A stretch of 64,000 nucleotides of DNA from Leptasterias polaris. Lineage: Eukaryota > Echinodermata > Asteroidea > Forcipulatida > Asteriidae. Positions 23,522-35,369 of the stretch are shown here, in pieces. Numbering within the stretch: position 1 is the first letter of the stretch; each line of letters begins with the position of its first letter. Position numbers and translations under genes: made by a program. The DNA is taken from the NCBI GenBank assembly GCA_037783415.1, contig JAZGTN010000119.1, positions 372,001 through 436,000 of the forward strand. The letters are read 5' to 3'. Under the pieces are notes generated by a model, which worked only from the letters and a program-made list of their open reading frames with translations, did not search any database and was not told where the DNA came from.

Positions 23522-23840
23522 GGCCCAGTTTTATAGAGTTGCTTAAAGGCACTGAACACGTTTTGTAATTGTCAAAGACCAGTATTCTCACTTGGTGTAT
23601 CCCAACATATGCATAAAACAACAAGCCTGTGAAAATTTGGGCTCAATTGGTCATCGAAGTTGCAAGAAAATGATGAAAGAAAAAACACCCATGTTGTACA
23701 AATTAGTGTGCTTTCAGATAGGAATAAAAGGCTTCTGGCCAGAAGTCTTTACCAAACGTGTACAGTGCCTTTAAGCAAAAAAATGCTACGTGCTTAGGGC
23801 CTATTTGTGACTGGTTTGTTGCTAATTTTTGCTTAGCTGT
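23522..23840. mobile_element. GGGCCCAATTTCATAGAG-family MITE interrupted by another MITE
   Basis: The outer element starts GGGCCCAGTTTTATAGAG at 23522 and resumes after 23774 with GCAAAAAAATGCTACGTG and TTTGTGACTGGTTTGTTGCT. Its right terminal repeat is missing or degraded. The inserted element occupies 23543-23774. Confidence 0.65.
23543..23774 (+). mobile_element. TTAAAGGCACTG MITE, nested
   Basis: The termini TTAAAGGCACTGAACACG and CGTGTACAGTGCCTTTAA are inverted. The interior holds TTGTCAAAGACCAGTATTCT, CCTGTGAAAATTTGGGCTCA and AATTGGTCATCGA, shared with 24617-24978. I recall this family as very common in echinoderm genomes. Confidence 0.8.
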
Positions 23841-24370
23841 TTGTTTTTGTGAATAACGATCGAGACACTTTGCAGGAAATCATTTCCAATAAATCTCCAA
23901 GAAGAAAATAGTAAATTTCTTGGTGTTGAAAAAAATAAAATAATTGTCTCTTGCGAGGTGAATTGGAGTGGATGCTGTCCGTAGCTATCTATGCCCACCG
24001 GAAGGTTGGCAAAACTCGGGTAGTGGACGTTACAAAACAAAGCATCCGGTGAGTCCAAAAAGCTGTCGTGGGTCGAGGGACCAATTTGGGGCACATTACG
24101 TCACTGATGATTCTGTAAGAAGCCCATCTGCGTCTGCTACTACTATGTATAAACCAACCTATGTCAAAACGCATCGATTGACGTGGTGATAATCCATTGC
24201 AGTGGGAATACCATAAGGGATTCACCACACACCTTCGTCCTTGAGATACCGTTAGGCCTACATTTATTTTTGCAATAGCCTCCAGTACGTCTTACTGTGT
24301 CAACTAGTTTTTTCATTCATGTACTTACTTGTCTTTTTTGTCTTACTTTAATTTCTCTTCTATTTTTCAT

Positions 24371-24447
24371 CTCAAAGCGCATAGAGACTTCCCTGTGAAT
24401 GTGATATGCGCTATACAAGAATGGTTCATTATTATTATTATTATCAA
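24371..24447 (+). repeat. Retroposon 3' tail with (ATT)n
   Basis: TCAAAGCGCATAGAGACTTC and ATGCGCTATACAAGAATGG run into (ATT)n at about 24427-24443, the 3' end layout of a CR1/L2-like LINE or dependent SINE. Confidence 0.55.
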
Positions 24448-24616
24448 GTGTTCAAATTAACCGTTAAGATGACGCCACTTTAAAATGGAAACCTTTTGTG
24501 TGTTTATATATATATATATATACCTATATTTTCTTATTCTTTCTGGTAAATTGGAGGGGGGAAAAAGAGGCATTTTTCCAGCGCGTTGGATGGCTAACAG
24601 AGACCAACCCTTATGC

Positions 24617-24978
24617 TTAAAGGTATTTACAGGATTGGCAGAGCTGACAAAATAATCACAGACAGTGTTCATGTTTTGTGTAATCAACCACATACATGAA
24701 ATAACAAACCTGTGAAAATTTGAGCTCAATTGGTCATCGAGATCACGAGAAAATAGTGAAAAAAGACCTTATGTGTTTTCTGTTTTTCAAACATGGAGTT
24801 TATTATCGCGCGCGATAAAAACTATTGTTTTACTCATTTCTCAGAAACGATAGCATTTCAGGCAGAAATATTTTAAGGAACCCTTTCTACCATTACTTAC
24901 TTTAAATCATGTAAGTTATGTGTGAATCTGTGAACATTTGTGTTTTTCGATCTTACCAATCGTGTACAGGGCCTTTAA
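24617..24978 (+). mobile_element. TTAAAGG MITE, longer copy
   Basis: It begins TTAAAGGTATTTACAGG and ends CGTGTACAGGGCCTTTAA. CCTGTGAAAATTTGAGCTCA and AATTGGTCATCGAGATC are shared with 23543-23774. A central palindrome (TTATCGCGCGCGATAA) is present. Confidence 0.75.
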
Positions 24979-25815
24979 GTGCTGCACGTCGCGCTGCCAT
25001 TGTTTGGGGTGCTTGCATGCAGCGGAAGGTCATGTACACAAAGACATGGACAAATTGCTGTATTTTCTTTACTTGTTAAATGTGATGTGATGTAAGTGTC
25101 TTCCTCACTGACAGGACAGCATGACATATTGATGTAAAACAAACTTATTAAATATTTGCAATTAAACAGAGAGTGAATACTGACATTCTGACTCCCAAAT
25201 CATTGCTGATGTAACGCATTTATAATCCTAACCGTGTATATAGTTTCCGTGTCTATCTCACGTAAACTCTCATAATAATGTATGCGCCGCCGTTATATGT
25301 TTAATCTATTTTTTAGTTGCAAATATTTATGGTCAGTTTTAAAAACGTTTTCTTAATAACAACCATTTATGAAAGATAAGACCCGTCCTGGGTCTTTCCT
25401 AAGACGTCGATTAACCTGTAAGTATTCATTGATATCAATCGCAGGCCGAAAGGCGTTGTTGAACAATAAAACCATTTGAAAAACCGTGTTCTGCCGTTAC
25501 CGTAAGCATAATTTATACGGCAATGGCAATTAGACGCCGATAGCCTTTATGTTTTTAAATCTGCTCTGAAGATTTATCTTTTTATACAAGCTTTTTACTA
25601 ACTTTGCTATTATTGTTGCTCATGTACATTTGAAATGTCAAATTCAATTTTGTGATGCACTCATTTTCCAATAGATAGAGTACTATGTGAGTGGGGGAAA
25701 AAATTACAAGTCTCCACTTCACGTTAAAGTAGTGTAAATTGCCGGGCCAAAATGTGTCAACATCCAAAACATCCGATGAAAAAATTCTGAGAAAAGTTGG
25801 TCTGTAAAGTTTTTG

Positions 25816-26355
25816 TTCATAGAGCTGCTTAACGGTAAGCAAATTTTTGCACTAACTATAGCAGAAAACTGTGCTCAAGCGTAAGGTCTTTTTCACAAGT
25901 TTTAGCCAGAAAACTAGACCGCCAGCTTACGAATACACCAAGGATTTCCATTGTCATGGCGTCCATTTTGCCCTCAGGACGCGCTGGGAGCTTAGCATGC
26001 CTTCTCCTGGGCCCAATTTCATAGAGCTGCTTAACGGTAAGCAATTTTTCGTGCTAACTGTAGCAGGACAATTTGCTTAAGCATGAGCGTATTTCACTTA
26101 GCGAGAAAATAAGGCGGCCATCTTGCGCGTTCACAATGGATTTGCATTGTTACGTCATTCATTTTCGTGCAGTAAGCACCGGAAGGTTAGCATGCCTTTT
26201 GGTGTGCTTACGGTTAGCAGCGCTATGAAATAGAAAATCGTGCAGTAAGCGCAGAATCGGCCGTTAAGCAGCTCTATGAAATTGGGCCCTGTACTAACGG
26301 TTAGTAGAACTGTGAAATGGAAATCGCACAGTAAGCACAGTCGACCGTTTAGCAG
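25816..26355. mobile_element. Cluster of GGGCCCAATTTCATAGAG-family MITEs
   Basis: The best element spans 26009-26289, with GGGCCCAATTTCATAGAG at left and CTCTATGAAATTGGGCCC at right. A left-hand partial (25818-26008) repeats CATAGAGCTGCTTAACGGTA and CTTAGCATGCCTT, and a short right-hand partial (26290-26355) repeats AACGGTTAGTAGAACTGTG. The arrangement looks like stepwise tandem duplication of one element. Confidence 0.7.
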
Positions 26356-27185
26356 TGGCGTAACTAAGGGGGGGGGGGGCACACGGGGGGACATATTTAT
26401 AAGACAACAACAATACGTAACTTGAAACGGTTGAGATTTTGGTTTTTTTATCAACGAAAAGTTTAATGGTTTTGAAATCTACAATGTTGAATAAGTCTAA
26501 ATAATTACATCAATTTTAAAAATAGAAATATATGCCAAGCTGGTGCACGGTTTGTTGTGAATTGAAACCTTCAGAAGGTGCTATGCATGATAATTTCTGA
26601 ACATTATGCCAGACTATTACTAAAGATACAGTTTGATACAGACGTTAAAACAACTTGTTCCGTCCTACAGTAATATTTACACCACGAGGTACACCACGGG
26701 AAAAGGCTCGAAGATTTAAATGTATAACTCTTTTTAAACGGTAAAGTGAATCGATTTGTTGTTCTTTCTATATCGTTCCTGCACAACCAGAAATGTAATC
26801 ATAAACTGTTTATTTGCTTACCGTTAATTAATTTAAGTTAACTTTATTTAAGTACAGGCGCGTGGATTTGTTTTACATTCAATTATGAAATCCAAAGAAT
26901 GATCCAATGTATGATCTTTTAAAATAACAAATTGTCCTTAATTAATGAGTATTGTACCTTGACAAGTTTCAGAATGTTAATGAATATACAAATAACAAGG
27001 TGGCGCCGGGCAGCGTTTTACTTGACCTATTCCCTGCATTGACCTCTAACCTTTGTACCTCTAGCGTCTCTTTGACGTAATCAATAAAACATAACTAATC
27101 AACACACAACTTCCACATTACATTTTTGTGATTCATTAGAAGGAAGGCCGGATAATTTCAGTCCGGTACTACAGATAGTTCCTAA

Positions 27186-27358
27186 TAGACCTTATGCATT
27201 GACGTCACCAAGCCGCCATCTTAGAGGTAAACTGATGATGAAACAATGGAAACGCGCTGATTTGTACGCGCGGCGCACAAGACTGGCCAATGAGCATCTT
27301 CCTTTTGACCTCTAGGTGAGGGCGCCCTACTCAAATGACGTCATATGCATAAGGTCTA
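27186..27358 (+). mobile_element. 173-bp promoter-like MITE, copy 2
   Basis: The same 173 bases as copy 1, in the same orientation, without a difference that I can see. It abuts the related element starting at 27359 across a shared TATA junction, so it may have inserted at that element's terminal TA. Confidence 0.88.
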
Positions 27359-27531
27359 TAGACCCCTTGCATATGACGTAAAAGGCCCAAAACAGTCCCC
27401 TCACTGGGTCAAAGAAGAGCTATCATTGGCTATCATTGGCTGAGTCGGGCGCAGCGCGTATACGCGTGCACATGTATATTATTGTTTGTCATCAAAGATG
27501 GCGGCCAATGCAATGCGTCCATAAAAGCCAT
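27359..27531 (+). mobile_element. Related promoter-like element with YY1-like and CCAAT sites
   Basis: It begins TAGACCCCTTGCATATGACG and ends near AAAGATGGCGGCCAATGCAA, with TCATTGGCTGAGT (CCAAT reversed; the TATCATTGGC unit is doubled) and a CpG-rich GCGTATACGCGTGC core. It aligns with the reverse complement of 27925-28083. Confidence 0.7.
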
Positions 27532-27780
27532 CTTTCAGGGCAAAATTGACCTTCGGTTTGAGCTGTGTCATGTGTTTTAATTTTGCTACGCAGCCGAGTG
27601 GTTCACGAACCAATCGTTCAATAATGTTAATTCAACTTCCGTGTATCAGAACCACACACCGAATAACTGATTAACCAATGGCAAGTTCAACCGAAACAGT
27701 TATTGGTCATGACTACAAAAACGCACCCATGGTCAACTTTACACTGTGTGACGTCAAGTGGTTAATTATAACAACAGTGG

Positions 27781-27916
27781 AGGACTTTGGAACGCTAGGT
27801 GGCAGCAGAGTCACCAGATATATTTCCAATGTTACGTAGTTCTGAGCATGCGCACATTACCTTAAAGAATGCATTCACCTGTTCAGTCTGCTGCCACCTA
27901 GCGCCCAAAAGGTCCC
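27781..27916. mobile_element. Foldback element with convergent CTCF-like motifs
   Basis: The left arm GGACTTTGGAACGCTAGGTG and GGCAGCAGA is mirrored on the right by TCTGCTGCCACCTAGCGCCC and AAAAGGTCC. Each arm contains CGCTAGGTGGCAG, matching 12 of 14 positions of the vertebrate CTCF core CCASYAGRKGGCRS. The centre (about 75 bases) holds GAGCATGCGCA. Confidence 0.7.
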
Positions 27917-27924
27917 TTATTTGA

Positions 27925-28083
27925 TAGACCCTTTACAATGGCCGCCACTGCTGAGGTCAAACTATGGAAATGTGCATGCGTGTACGCGCCAAACACAACT
28001 CTCAGCCAATCATAGCTCTTCACTTGACCTCACTGACGACAAATTTGATGTTTGGGCTTATGACGTCATACGCAAGGGCCTAT
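27925..28083 (-). mobile_element. Related promoter-like element, opposite orientation
   Basis: It carries TAGACCCTTTACAATGGCCG at the left and TTATGACGTCATACGCAAGG at the right, with CAGCCAATCATAGC inside. Read on the minus strand it matches 27359-27531 block by block. The pair faces each other across about 390 bases. Confidence 0.7.
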
Positions 28084-28504
28084 TCACCATAAAGATGTTG
28101 AAGCAAGCAAACAAAGATTGGACCTTTATTTAATTTCTTAAAGAGGTGAGGATAGGTGAAGTTGAAAACCTAAATTATAATAATAACAAAACTAATAAAG
28201 GATTGACATCCTTAACAATTGCATTTATCCCTTTGTTTTGAGATACAAGATGGATTATGCTCGGCATATTTTTTATATCAATAATCCTACTAAAACGGGA
28301 CATCATTAAAACTTTGCTGGCAGTAGAAACAGCCTTCCAAAAAGTTCCAACCGAAATACTTATCTTTACAAGAGATTCCACCCCAAAATTTAATTTGTTT
28401 TATTGCCAAGCCAAAATATACATATTTAAAGTGCAAACAATCCCTGATAAATCGCTGTCTTTTCACCACTTAAAATTTGAGTTTGTGTCTCTATAATATT
28501 TGCT

Positions 28505-28545
28505 TGTCAATCTGGAGGTCTCGGGTTCAAGTCCCGCTCTAGTCA
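28505..28545 (+). repeat. tRNA B-box fragment (SINE)
   Basis: GGAGGTCTCGGGTTCAAGTC and CCGCTCTAGTCATGTTG contain a B box (GGTTCAAGTCC). The same CCGCTCTA tail follows the tRNA-like sequence at 57345. No A box is visible upstream. Confidence 0.4.
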
Positions 28546-28691
28546 TGTTGTTTGTTTGCTGGAATTTAAGTACCCATCCCATGCAAATGATATTGTATCA
28601 AATTATATGAAATTCATTTGTTGTTTCAAGATGACGGGATAATAATAGGTCTACTGTAAGCTGTGATTTAAAGCTTTAATTTATACAGCAT

Positions 28692-28772
28692 TCAAAGTAG
28701 GAACGGGAACCATGACGTCAAAGTAGGAACGGGAACCATGACGTCAAAGTAGGAACGGGAACCATGACGTCA
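28692..28772. repeat. 26-bp tandem triplet, each unit ending in TGACGTCA
   Basis: Three identical units of 26 bases, each containing AGTAGGAACGGGAACCATG and TGACGTCA, at 28692, 28718 and 28744. A CCAAT-like GATTGG lies about 20 bases downstream. Confidence 0.93.
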
Positions 28773-29917
28773 AGTAGCAAGGTGCATGATTGGTTAAGTC
28801 CTCAATCATGCAGACACACAATGGCAAAACTAAGCGACGGCACGTGATGTGTGTTCCGCCAATCAAATGAGTCGAACTTGACCTCATGAATGAACTTTTG
28901 TTATACCTTCCAGGGGTTTCAAATACAGAACTTAGTATGCACTATCTACTTAGAATAAAATAGTTAGTGATTTAAGCGAATTTTTTTATCCATACAATCT
29001 TGGGTATTGACCGTTACATATCGAAAAGTAAAGTTATCTGGGTATATATTTACAAAGAGGGTAGTTCCATATTTAGCTTAGTACCTCGCAGTTAAAATGA
29101 AAGGATCAACCCGTTATTTGATCTTCTTGAACAGAGTGCTAGATCAAATTTATTAAAATCAAAGTTATATATCTAGACAAAGCTGGAAAAGGGGTCTTGA
29201 AATATAGTGGTCGTTTTGATTTCATAGAATTTGTATTTGATTTGTTTTCTTGCTGAATGTCAATGAGTTATAAAGTGTGTGCTTGCTCTTTGCATGGCTT
29301 TGCTTAACGCTAATTCGAGGCTAGCACTGGCCTATACCACCATTGTCTGACATAAGCTAATGCAATCGGTCCAAGCCACTCAAGCCAGCAACTGCCTGCA
29401 TTTTAATGTAATCGTGGCATTCACAACTGTATAGGACAATTTGGGGGCTCCTTGTCACAAAGCACTAACTTGATTCATCTTAAGATGAGTTGGCATCATC
29501 ACCGCATTGTGGCATCAGCATTTAAGACCAATACACATCTTCAAGATTATTTTTAGCAAAATCTTTGTAAAAACTAGCCCATACTTTACATTTTTCGGTG
29601 TAAACCATCAAAAGTATAACAACAATAATAATGTAAACATAAAATAACGTACCCGGTCTTACTGTTGATTAAAACATCGGCATCATAATTTAGGTACCTT
29701 AAAGGCAAAGTATATGATTGATTATCATCGTAAGCAAACTCCAATGGTTTCAATCTAAAAAAGCTCGCTGAGTAGGGGGCCTATAACGTTTTTATCCAGT
29801 AACAATCCCCGAGAGAAATATATCCATCTGAAATACTGTCACCGTTTGCTGATTTCAAAGACGCAATATTAATAAACCCGTTATGAATGTGCACGAAGTC
29901 CCTGACAAAGCTTTAAC
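28773..29917. other. Unannotated stretch, no gene seen
   Basis: Unique DNA between the CRE triplet repeat and the large foldback element. I see no repeat family or gene. Confidence 0.6.
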
Positions 29918-31268
29918 TAATAGGGGCTTGATTTGCGGAAACACGAAGTGATGGTGGCTCTGAGAGGAACCCGTTTGTACTCAAAGTACTCAGAGGTCCG
30001 GTTCTTCTAACAATAAGGGTATGGTTTGCGGAAACACAATGTAATTAAACTCTTTCTGGTAGTGCTGGCGCTGAGAAGAACCGGTTTGTACTCAAAGTAT
30101 ACCAAGAGTATCTACCGGTTCTTGTAACAATAAGGGTATGGTTTGCGTAAACATAATTAAACTCTTTCTAGTAGTGCTGGTGGTGAGAAGAACCGGTTTG
30201 TACTCAAAGTACCCAGAGTATCAACCGGTTCTTGTAACAATAAGGGTATGGTTTGCGGAAACACAATGTAATTAAACTCTTTCCAGTAATGCTGGCGCTG
30301 AGAAGAACCGGTTTGTACTCAAAGTATACCAAGAGTATCTACCGGTTCTTGTAACAATAAGGGTATGGTTTGCGGAAACACATTGTAATTAAACTCTTGA
30401 GTAATGGTGGCATAACAAGAATCGATTTGTTCCCAAAGTACTCAGACTATAAATCGGTTCTTTTCGTAGCCACATCAACTACTCAAAAAAGCTGTAGAGT
30501 GCTCAATATACAAACCAACTCTTAACTTAACAACTATTTAAAGGAGGTTTTAAAGCACTCAGAGTACAACCCGGTTCTTCTCAGAACAAGAACTACTCAA
30601 GAGATTTGAAGTACTCGGAGTATAACCCGGTTCTTCTCAGAACAAGAACTACTCAAGAGATCTGAAGTACTCGGAGTATAACCCGGTTCTTCTCAGAGCA
30701 ACAACTACTCAAGAGATCTGAAGTACTCAGAGTATAACCCGGTTCTTCTCAGAGCAACAACTACTCAAGAGATCTGAAGTACTCAGAGTACAGCCCGGTT
30801 CTTCTCAGAACAAGAACTACTCAAGAGATCTGAAGTACTCAGAGTACAGCCCGGTTCTTCTCAGAGCAACAAGTACTCAAGAGATCTGAAGTACTCAGAG
30901 TGTAACCCGGTTCTTCTCAAAGCAACAACTACTCAAGAGATCTGAAGTACTCAGAGTATAACCCGGTTCTTCTCAGAACAAGAACTGCTCAAGAGATCTG
31001 AAGTACTCAGAGTACAACCCGGTTCTTCTCAGAGCAAGAACTACTCAAGAGATCTGAAGTACTCGGAGTACAAACCGGTTCTTCTCAGAGCTACTACAAC
31101 TCAATATATCTGAGGTGCTCAGAATACAACTCGGCTCCTGGGAAAGTCACCACAGCCCAAACAAGATTTAAGTTACTAAAGAGTACTAGCAACTCCTCTC
31201 AGATACTAAAAAGAGATATATAACTTATTTAACTAACACGGTGTCACCGCAAACCTAAACCCTTATAA
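29918..31268. mobile_element. Foldback element with tandem-repeat arms (5 long units and ten 56-bp units)
   Basis: The left end GGGGCTTGATTTGCGGAAAC is mirrored on the right by CACCGCAAACCTAAACCCTT. The left half has five units of about 92-117 bases, each with GGTTTGCGGAAACAC, GCTGAGAAGAACCGGTTTG and TACCGGTTCTTGTAACAA. The right half has ten units of exactly 56 bases (CCGGTTCTTCTCAGA at 30571, 30627, 30683, 30739, 30795, 30851, 30907, 30963, 31019, 31075). The right-hand motif is the reverse complement of the left-hand one, so the whole can fold back. CCGGTTCTTCTCAGAGCAAC is related to the histone-type motif at 19492. There is no ORF. Confidence 0.85.
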
Positions 31269-34200
31269 TCTGTTTTCACCATGCTATAGCTTCAAGTTCT
31301 GCAAATCATCATTTTTTTCCCATTTTTTTTTCGCATTTCACTTATAATAGTTTCTTAATTTGATGATTTGTTTTTGTAGTTTCTTTTTTGTTTATTGGAA
31401 ATGAAGGAAGGGAATTTAACGTACTCTTCCAAGAACAATGATGTACTTGTGACTAATTGAAGTGAGCCACTGTAACAGATGACAAATTTGCTATAATTAT
31501 TAACAAAATCTTTAAGAAAATAACTCATTAAACGCAATGTCTAGTCGAATTGATGAAATGCCATCATTAATGAAAGCATTGATGGTTCTTGTTTACAACA
31601 TGGTTGAGATAGGATTGCATTTGCCGTCATGATGCGTTGGTGCGTCCGTGGGTGTGTTTGGTACAATCTGTGTCCTTTATGATGAGCACGAACCCCGTCA
31701 CAGTTACGTCACAGCTTCAACAAATCTCACATTCTGCAAAAAATAAAAGGGAAATACAAACAATCACTTCTCAAGAATATTATTGAGAAAAAAGAATGAG
31801 CTGTTGCAAACTGCTCACCAACCAAACTGACCTCTGGTATAAATGCAAAAAGTGGTTAATGGTCTGACGTTTGACTCAAGCAGACTCTTTCTCGAAGGCT
31901 CAATGGCATCACAACACACACAAAGAGGTATCCGAGTGTAACAGAAGCAGTCAAGTGGAAATACATGAATAGAAAGAGAGAGAGAGAAGCAGAAATCACA
32001 CAGAAAAAGCAAGGGGTAAACAACGAATAAGGAGACACCCCTGGGGGGAATGGAATGGGCTGGTTATATTAACATCATTTGTCAGATATATCAAAAATAT
32101 ATACGAGAAAACAAATGAATCGAGACTCACTTCTTTGCTTTGTTTTGTTCGAGTTTGATTTGTTAACCTTACTACGCTTTCCCAGACGATAAGACGCGTT
32201 TACAACTCTATAAAATGCCCCATGGGGTTTTCGAAAGCACACTTTTTGTTTGTTTCCGGAATATGGCATCACAGTTTTAAAGTAGATCCGTCTGGATGTA
32301 CAATGCCGGAAAGACGATCAGAGTGTCTTATCACGAGAAAAAATCCCACTAGGGATTACTAATAATTATACCATTTCTCGATGCATCCACACGATAACAT
32401 GACAGACGGCTCAATTACGAGCTGAGAAGAGGCTACCGTTTGACGCAGTTCTATAAACACGGCCACGGGAGAGGCCCGCTAATAATTCCTCCCATGAACC
32501 CCTTCGACTAATGGATGATTGCAGTTAAAGTAATTGCGTTTCCCGGAGTCTCAACTCATTTTTTGTGTCGACTGAAAAATGTGTCTTGCATCAAAACCTA
32601 TACATGGATTCGCTTCACGCAAAATGCTCAGAAGATAGATTTCTCTGCTTACTTGTAGGATTAGACCACATGGAGTGGTAATGTGATGCGGTTGCATTTC
32701 GAATCTCTAAAAGTCGTTTTTGAAGAAGAAAAAAGGACAAAGTACGGAGATCATTGTTCCTTCCTGCTGCGAAAGACATTGCACGAGCAAGTTCTCAACA
32801 TTAAGTTGCGATTTACGGTCTAAGTGATGAACTTTCCTCAAAGACGGATGAGTGCATTGTACGATCCAAGTTAAGGGTTTTACTTAAAAACAAAAAACAA
32901 CAACAACACAGCATATATATTCTTATGTTGTCTGGAATTCGGTTCTTGAACTTTGACCAGCAATCACAAAACTGACACAGCAGAAAACGCTTAAGCCAAC
33001 TTATAGAAAGGACCTGGGCAAACACACTTGACCAAGAATGTCAATACAGCTTTTGTAAAAAAAAAAAATATTACAACGTGTTGAGAGACACCAAAAGTCT
33101 CCATACCACATTTCCCCCAGCCTTTATGTCAGCTGGTGAAATGAATGCATTGCAATGGGACCGTTCAAGGTGGACTGAAGTTCCAAACCAAGGCGAATAA
33201 ATGATGCGCAACCCCGTTACGTGTTGAAGTGATTTATTATGGCCAAACCGCGTGGATATCCCCGTGTTAAGTTACAAGAAACACGGGGGCATCGCTATAT
33301 GTGTACCCACAGATATACCCTGATTGACCTAATGTAATGTAGGCCGGACAGCTTCGCACATCGCCTTCACCCTTTACGCCTACTTTATTCTGCAAAGTGT
33401 TTGTATTTTGTTCTTCTTCTGCATGGTGGAACGGCATAACCTTTTCTACACGTACTAATGACAACGCACGGTTCACGGCTGCCATGTGATACATGCACGT
33501 GACATGATAGGCAAATACAAACCTACTTCAAAACTAACCAACGAGTGTGTGTGTTTACAAGAAAAACTGTTAATTTTTGACATTATATTATCGTGAGAAC
33601 ATCTAGTCAGCAATATTTTTAAAGGTTTTGTCATTAAAGATCCACGCTTTCCTCCCTATCACATTTTTTAATTTTTTTATTTTATAAGATGCCCTCTCTA
33701 GCAATTTAATACAAAGCTTGGTTGTATGACATATAGATTGCATTCTTTTAAAGCGAAATGTGCCGGGTATAAGTGGAAATATTGATAAATTCACCTACTC
33801 CCCAACCCTCCGAAAAGATAGAGAGAGAAAGAGAGGGGGCAGTGTCCCCACCAATATTGTTGACAACAAATTACAAGTCATCGTGTGGCAGCAGAAGGCA
33901 CTCATAATAACTACTAAACTCAAATCAAACAAAATATTCACAAAACAAACGACGAGCGTTGAACGGCTGCTCTTACAATTTAAAGTGGCAGCAAATTGGG
34001 TATACTTTAACTCAAACAACTTGACAATTAACTCCAAAGTCAACAAACTTTATTGAAGTACAAACACATTTTACACTTAGCAAGAGAGAGTGCCGGGGGC
34101 GTCGGCGGACAATTATGATTTTCAATGCTTCAATGCTCAACATCGAGACCGTAAAGTTCCCCTCATGCTTGCATGCAACATCTCTAGGCTTGCGTCAGGG

Positions 34201-34737
34201 AATATTAAAACAAAACAAAAGTTTGTTTCCGAAAGTGTTGAGTGGCTTTTAAATAGACGTGGGTAGTGAGTGATGAAGCCTGAACGGACCGCTGTCAAAT
34301 TGGACACGTAGCGATGAGGACAGGCTGACTTTAGCCTCCCCTCGTGCCGCTAGGTACTGTGGTTTCCAAGCAGTGCGAATTGTTCTTTTTGCCCCACGAT
34401 TCCACTTGAAATATTGACGATCTTCTTGGAAGATGACGGTACCGTGTTTTGTAGCGTCACCACTCCAGGCAAAGTAGACAATTATAACGCTCTATATCAT
34501 TAATTATAGACAGTCTTATAAAGATTTAACCATTGGGGTTTACGTGCAAAGTATCGAATCAAATTAGTCTCAAACTCTGTCGTCGCTAATCTTCAAATGG
34601 ATATTTCATATACTTGCAAAACAAATAACTAAATAAATAACCAATCAATTTCATGGAAGTACCAATTAGGTATAATTTTACATGGTTGTTGTATATTGCC
34701 TTAACCATTCACTGCAAAAAACCCGGTGCTAAATTCT
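31269..34737. other. Longest unique stretch without a gene call
   Basis: About 3.5 kb without any repeat family shared elsewhere in the window. It contains only small low-complexity patches (GA-rich at 31973-31990, an A run at 33058-33069). Short open frames show no motif. It could hold regulatory DNA or small exons that I cannot recognise. Confidence 0.5.
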
Positions 34738-35349
34738 TTCTCTTTAAAGGTCCCATTCAAACGATGATTTTACGCTCTCATCCATGGTTTAAAAAAACAA
34801 ACTTCTGTTGGCGGAATATTTTGTTGTAGGTCCGGACCTCTGACAAAATGTAGCAATGTTTGACGAGATTGTACAAGGGACCTTGGACAGTACATAAATT
34901 GTTGTCCTTTCACACAAGGTACATATTTTGTAAAATTTTACAAGCATGCTACAATTTAGAAAGGGACCCTTGCTACATTGCTCTCGTGTGAACGGGGATT
35001 TATTATATATTAAATAAATGTGACAACCGACACGGTGCTAATCTCACCAACGATATAGTAATGTGAACCCAACACCATGTCGGTGTTGCCACATTTACCG
35101 AAATATTCAAGTTTGTGCATTGTTGCATTGTTCTTACTCAAACAAAGCTTTCTATTTTTGAAATAAAAACAATTGTACCGCGGCAAGTTAAAAACAAACA
35201 CTCAATTTTTCCTTTTTCTGTCTGCCGTGAACTTCTATCATTTACTTTTCACCAGACCGATAGTATCAAGCGTAAAACCAAAAACACAGTAGACCTAGTT
35301 AGATTGCCATCTGTGACATAAATAACTGAATTGCATTGAACTGGGTAGA

Positions 35350-35369
35350 GGGGGGGGGGGGGGGGGGGG
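35350..35369. repeat. Poly-G run (G20)
   Basis: An uninterrupted run of G in unique A/T-rich sequence. Confidence 0.9.

Noticed and set aside
30545..31130. CRISPR-like regular spacing
   Set aside because: The intervals between motifs are themselves conserved, so this is a 56-bp tandem repeat, not repeats with unique spacers.
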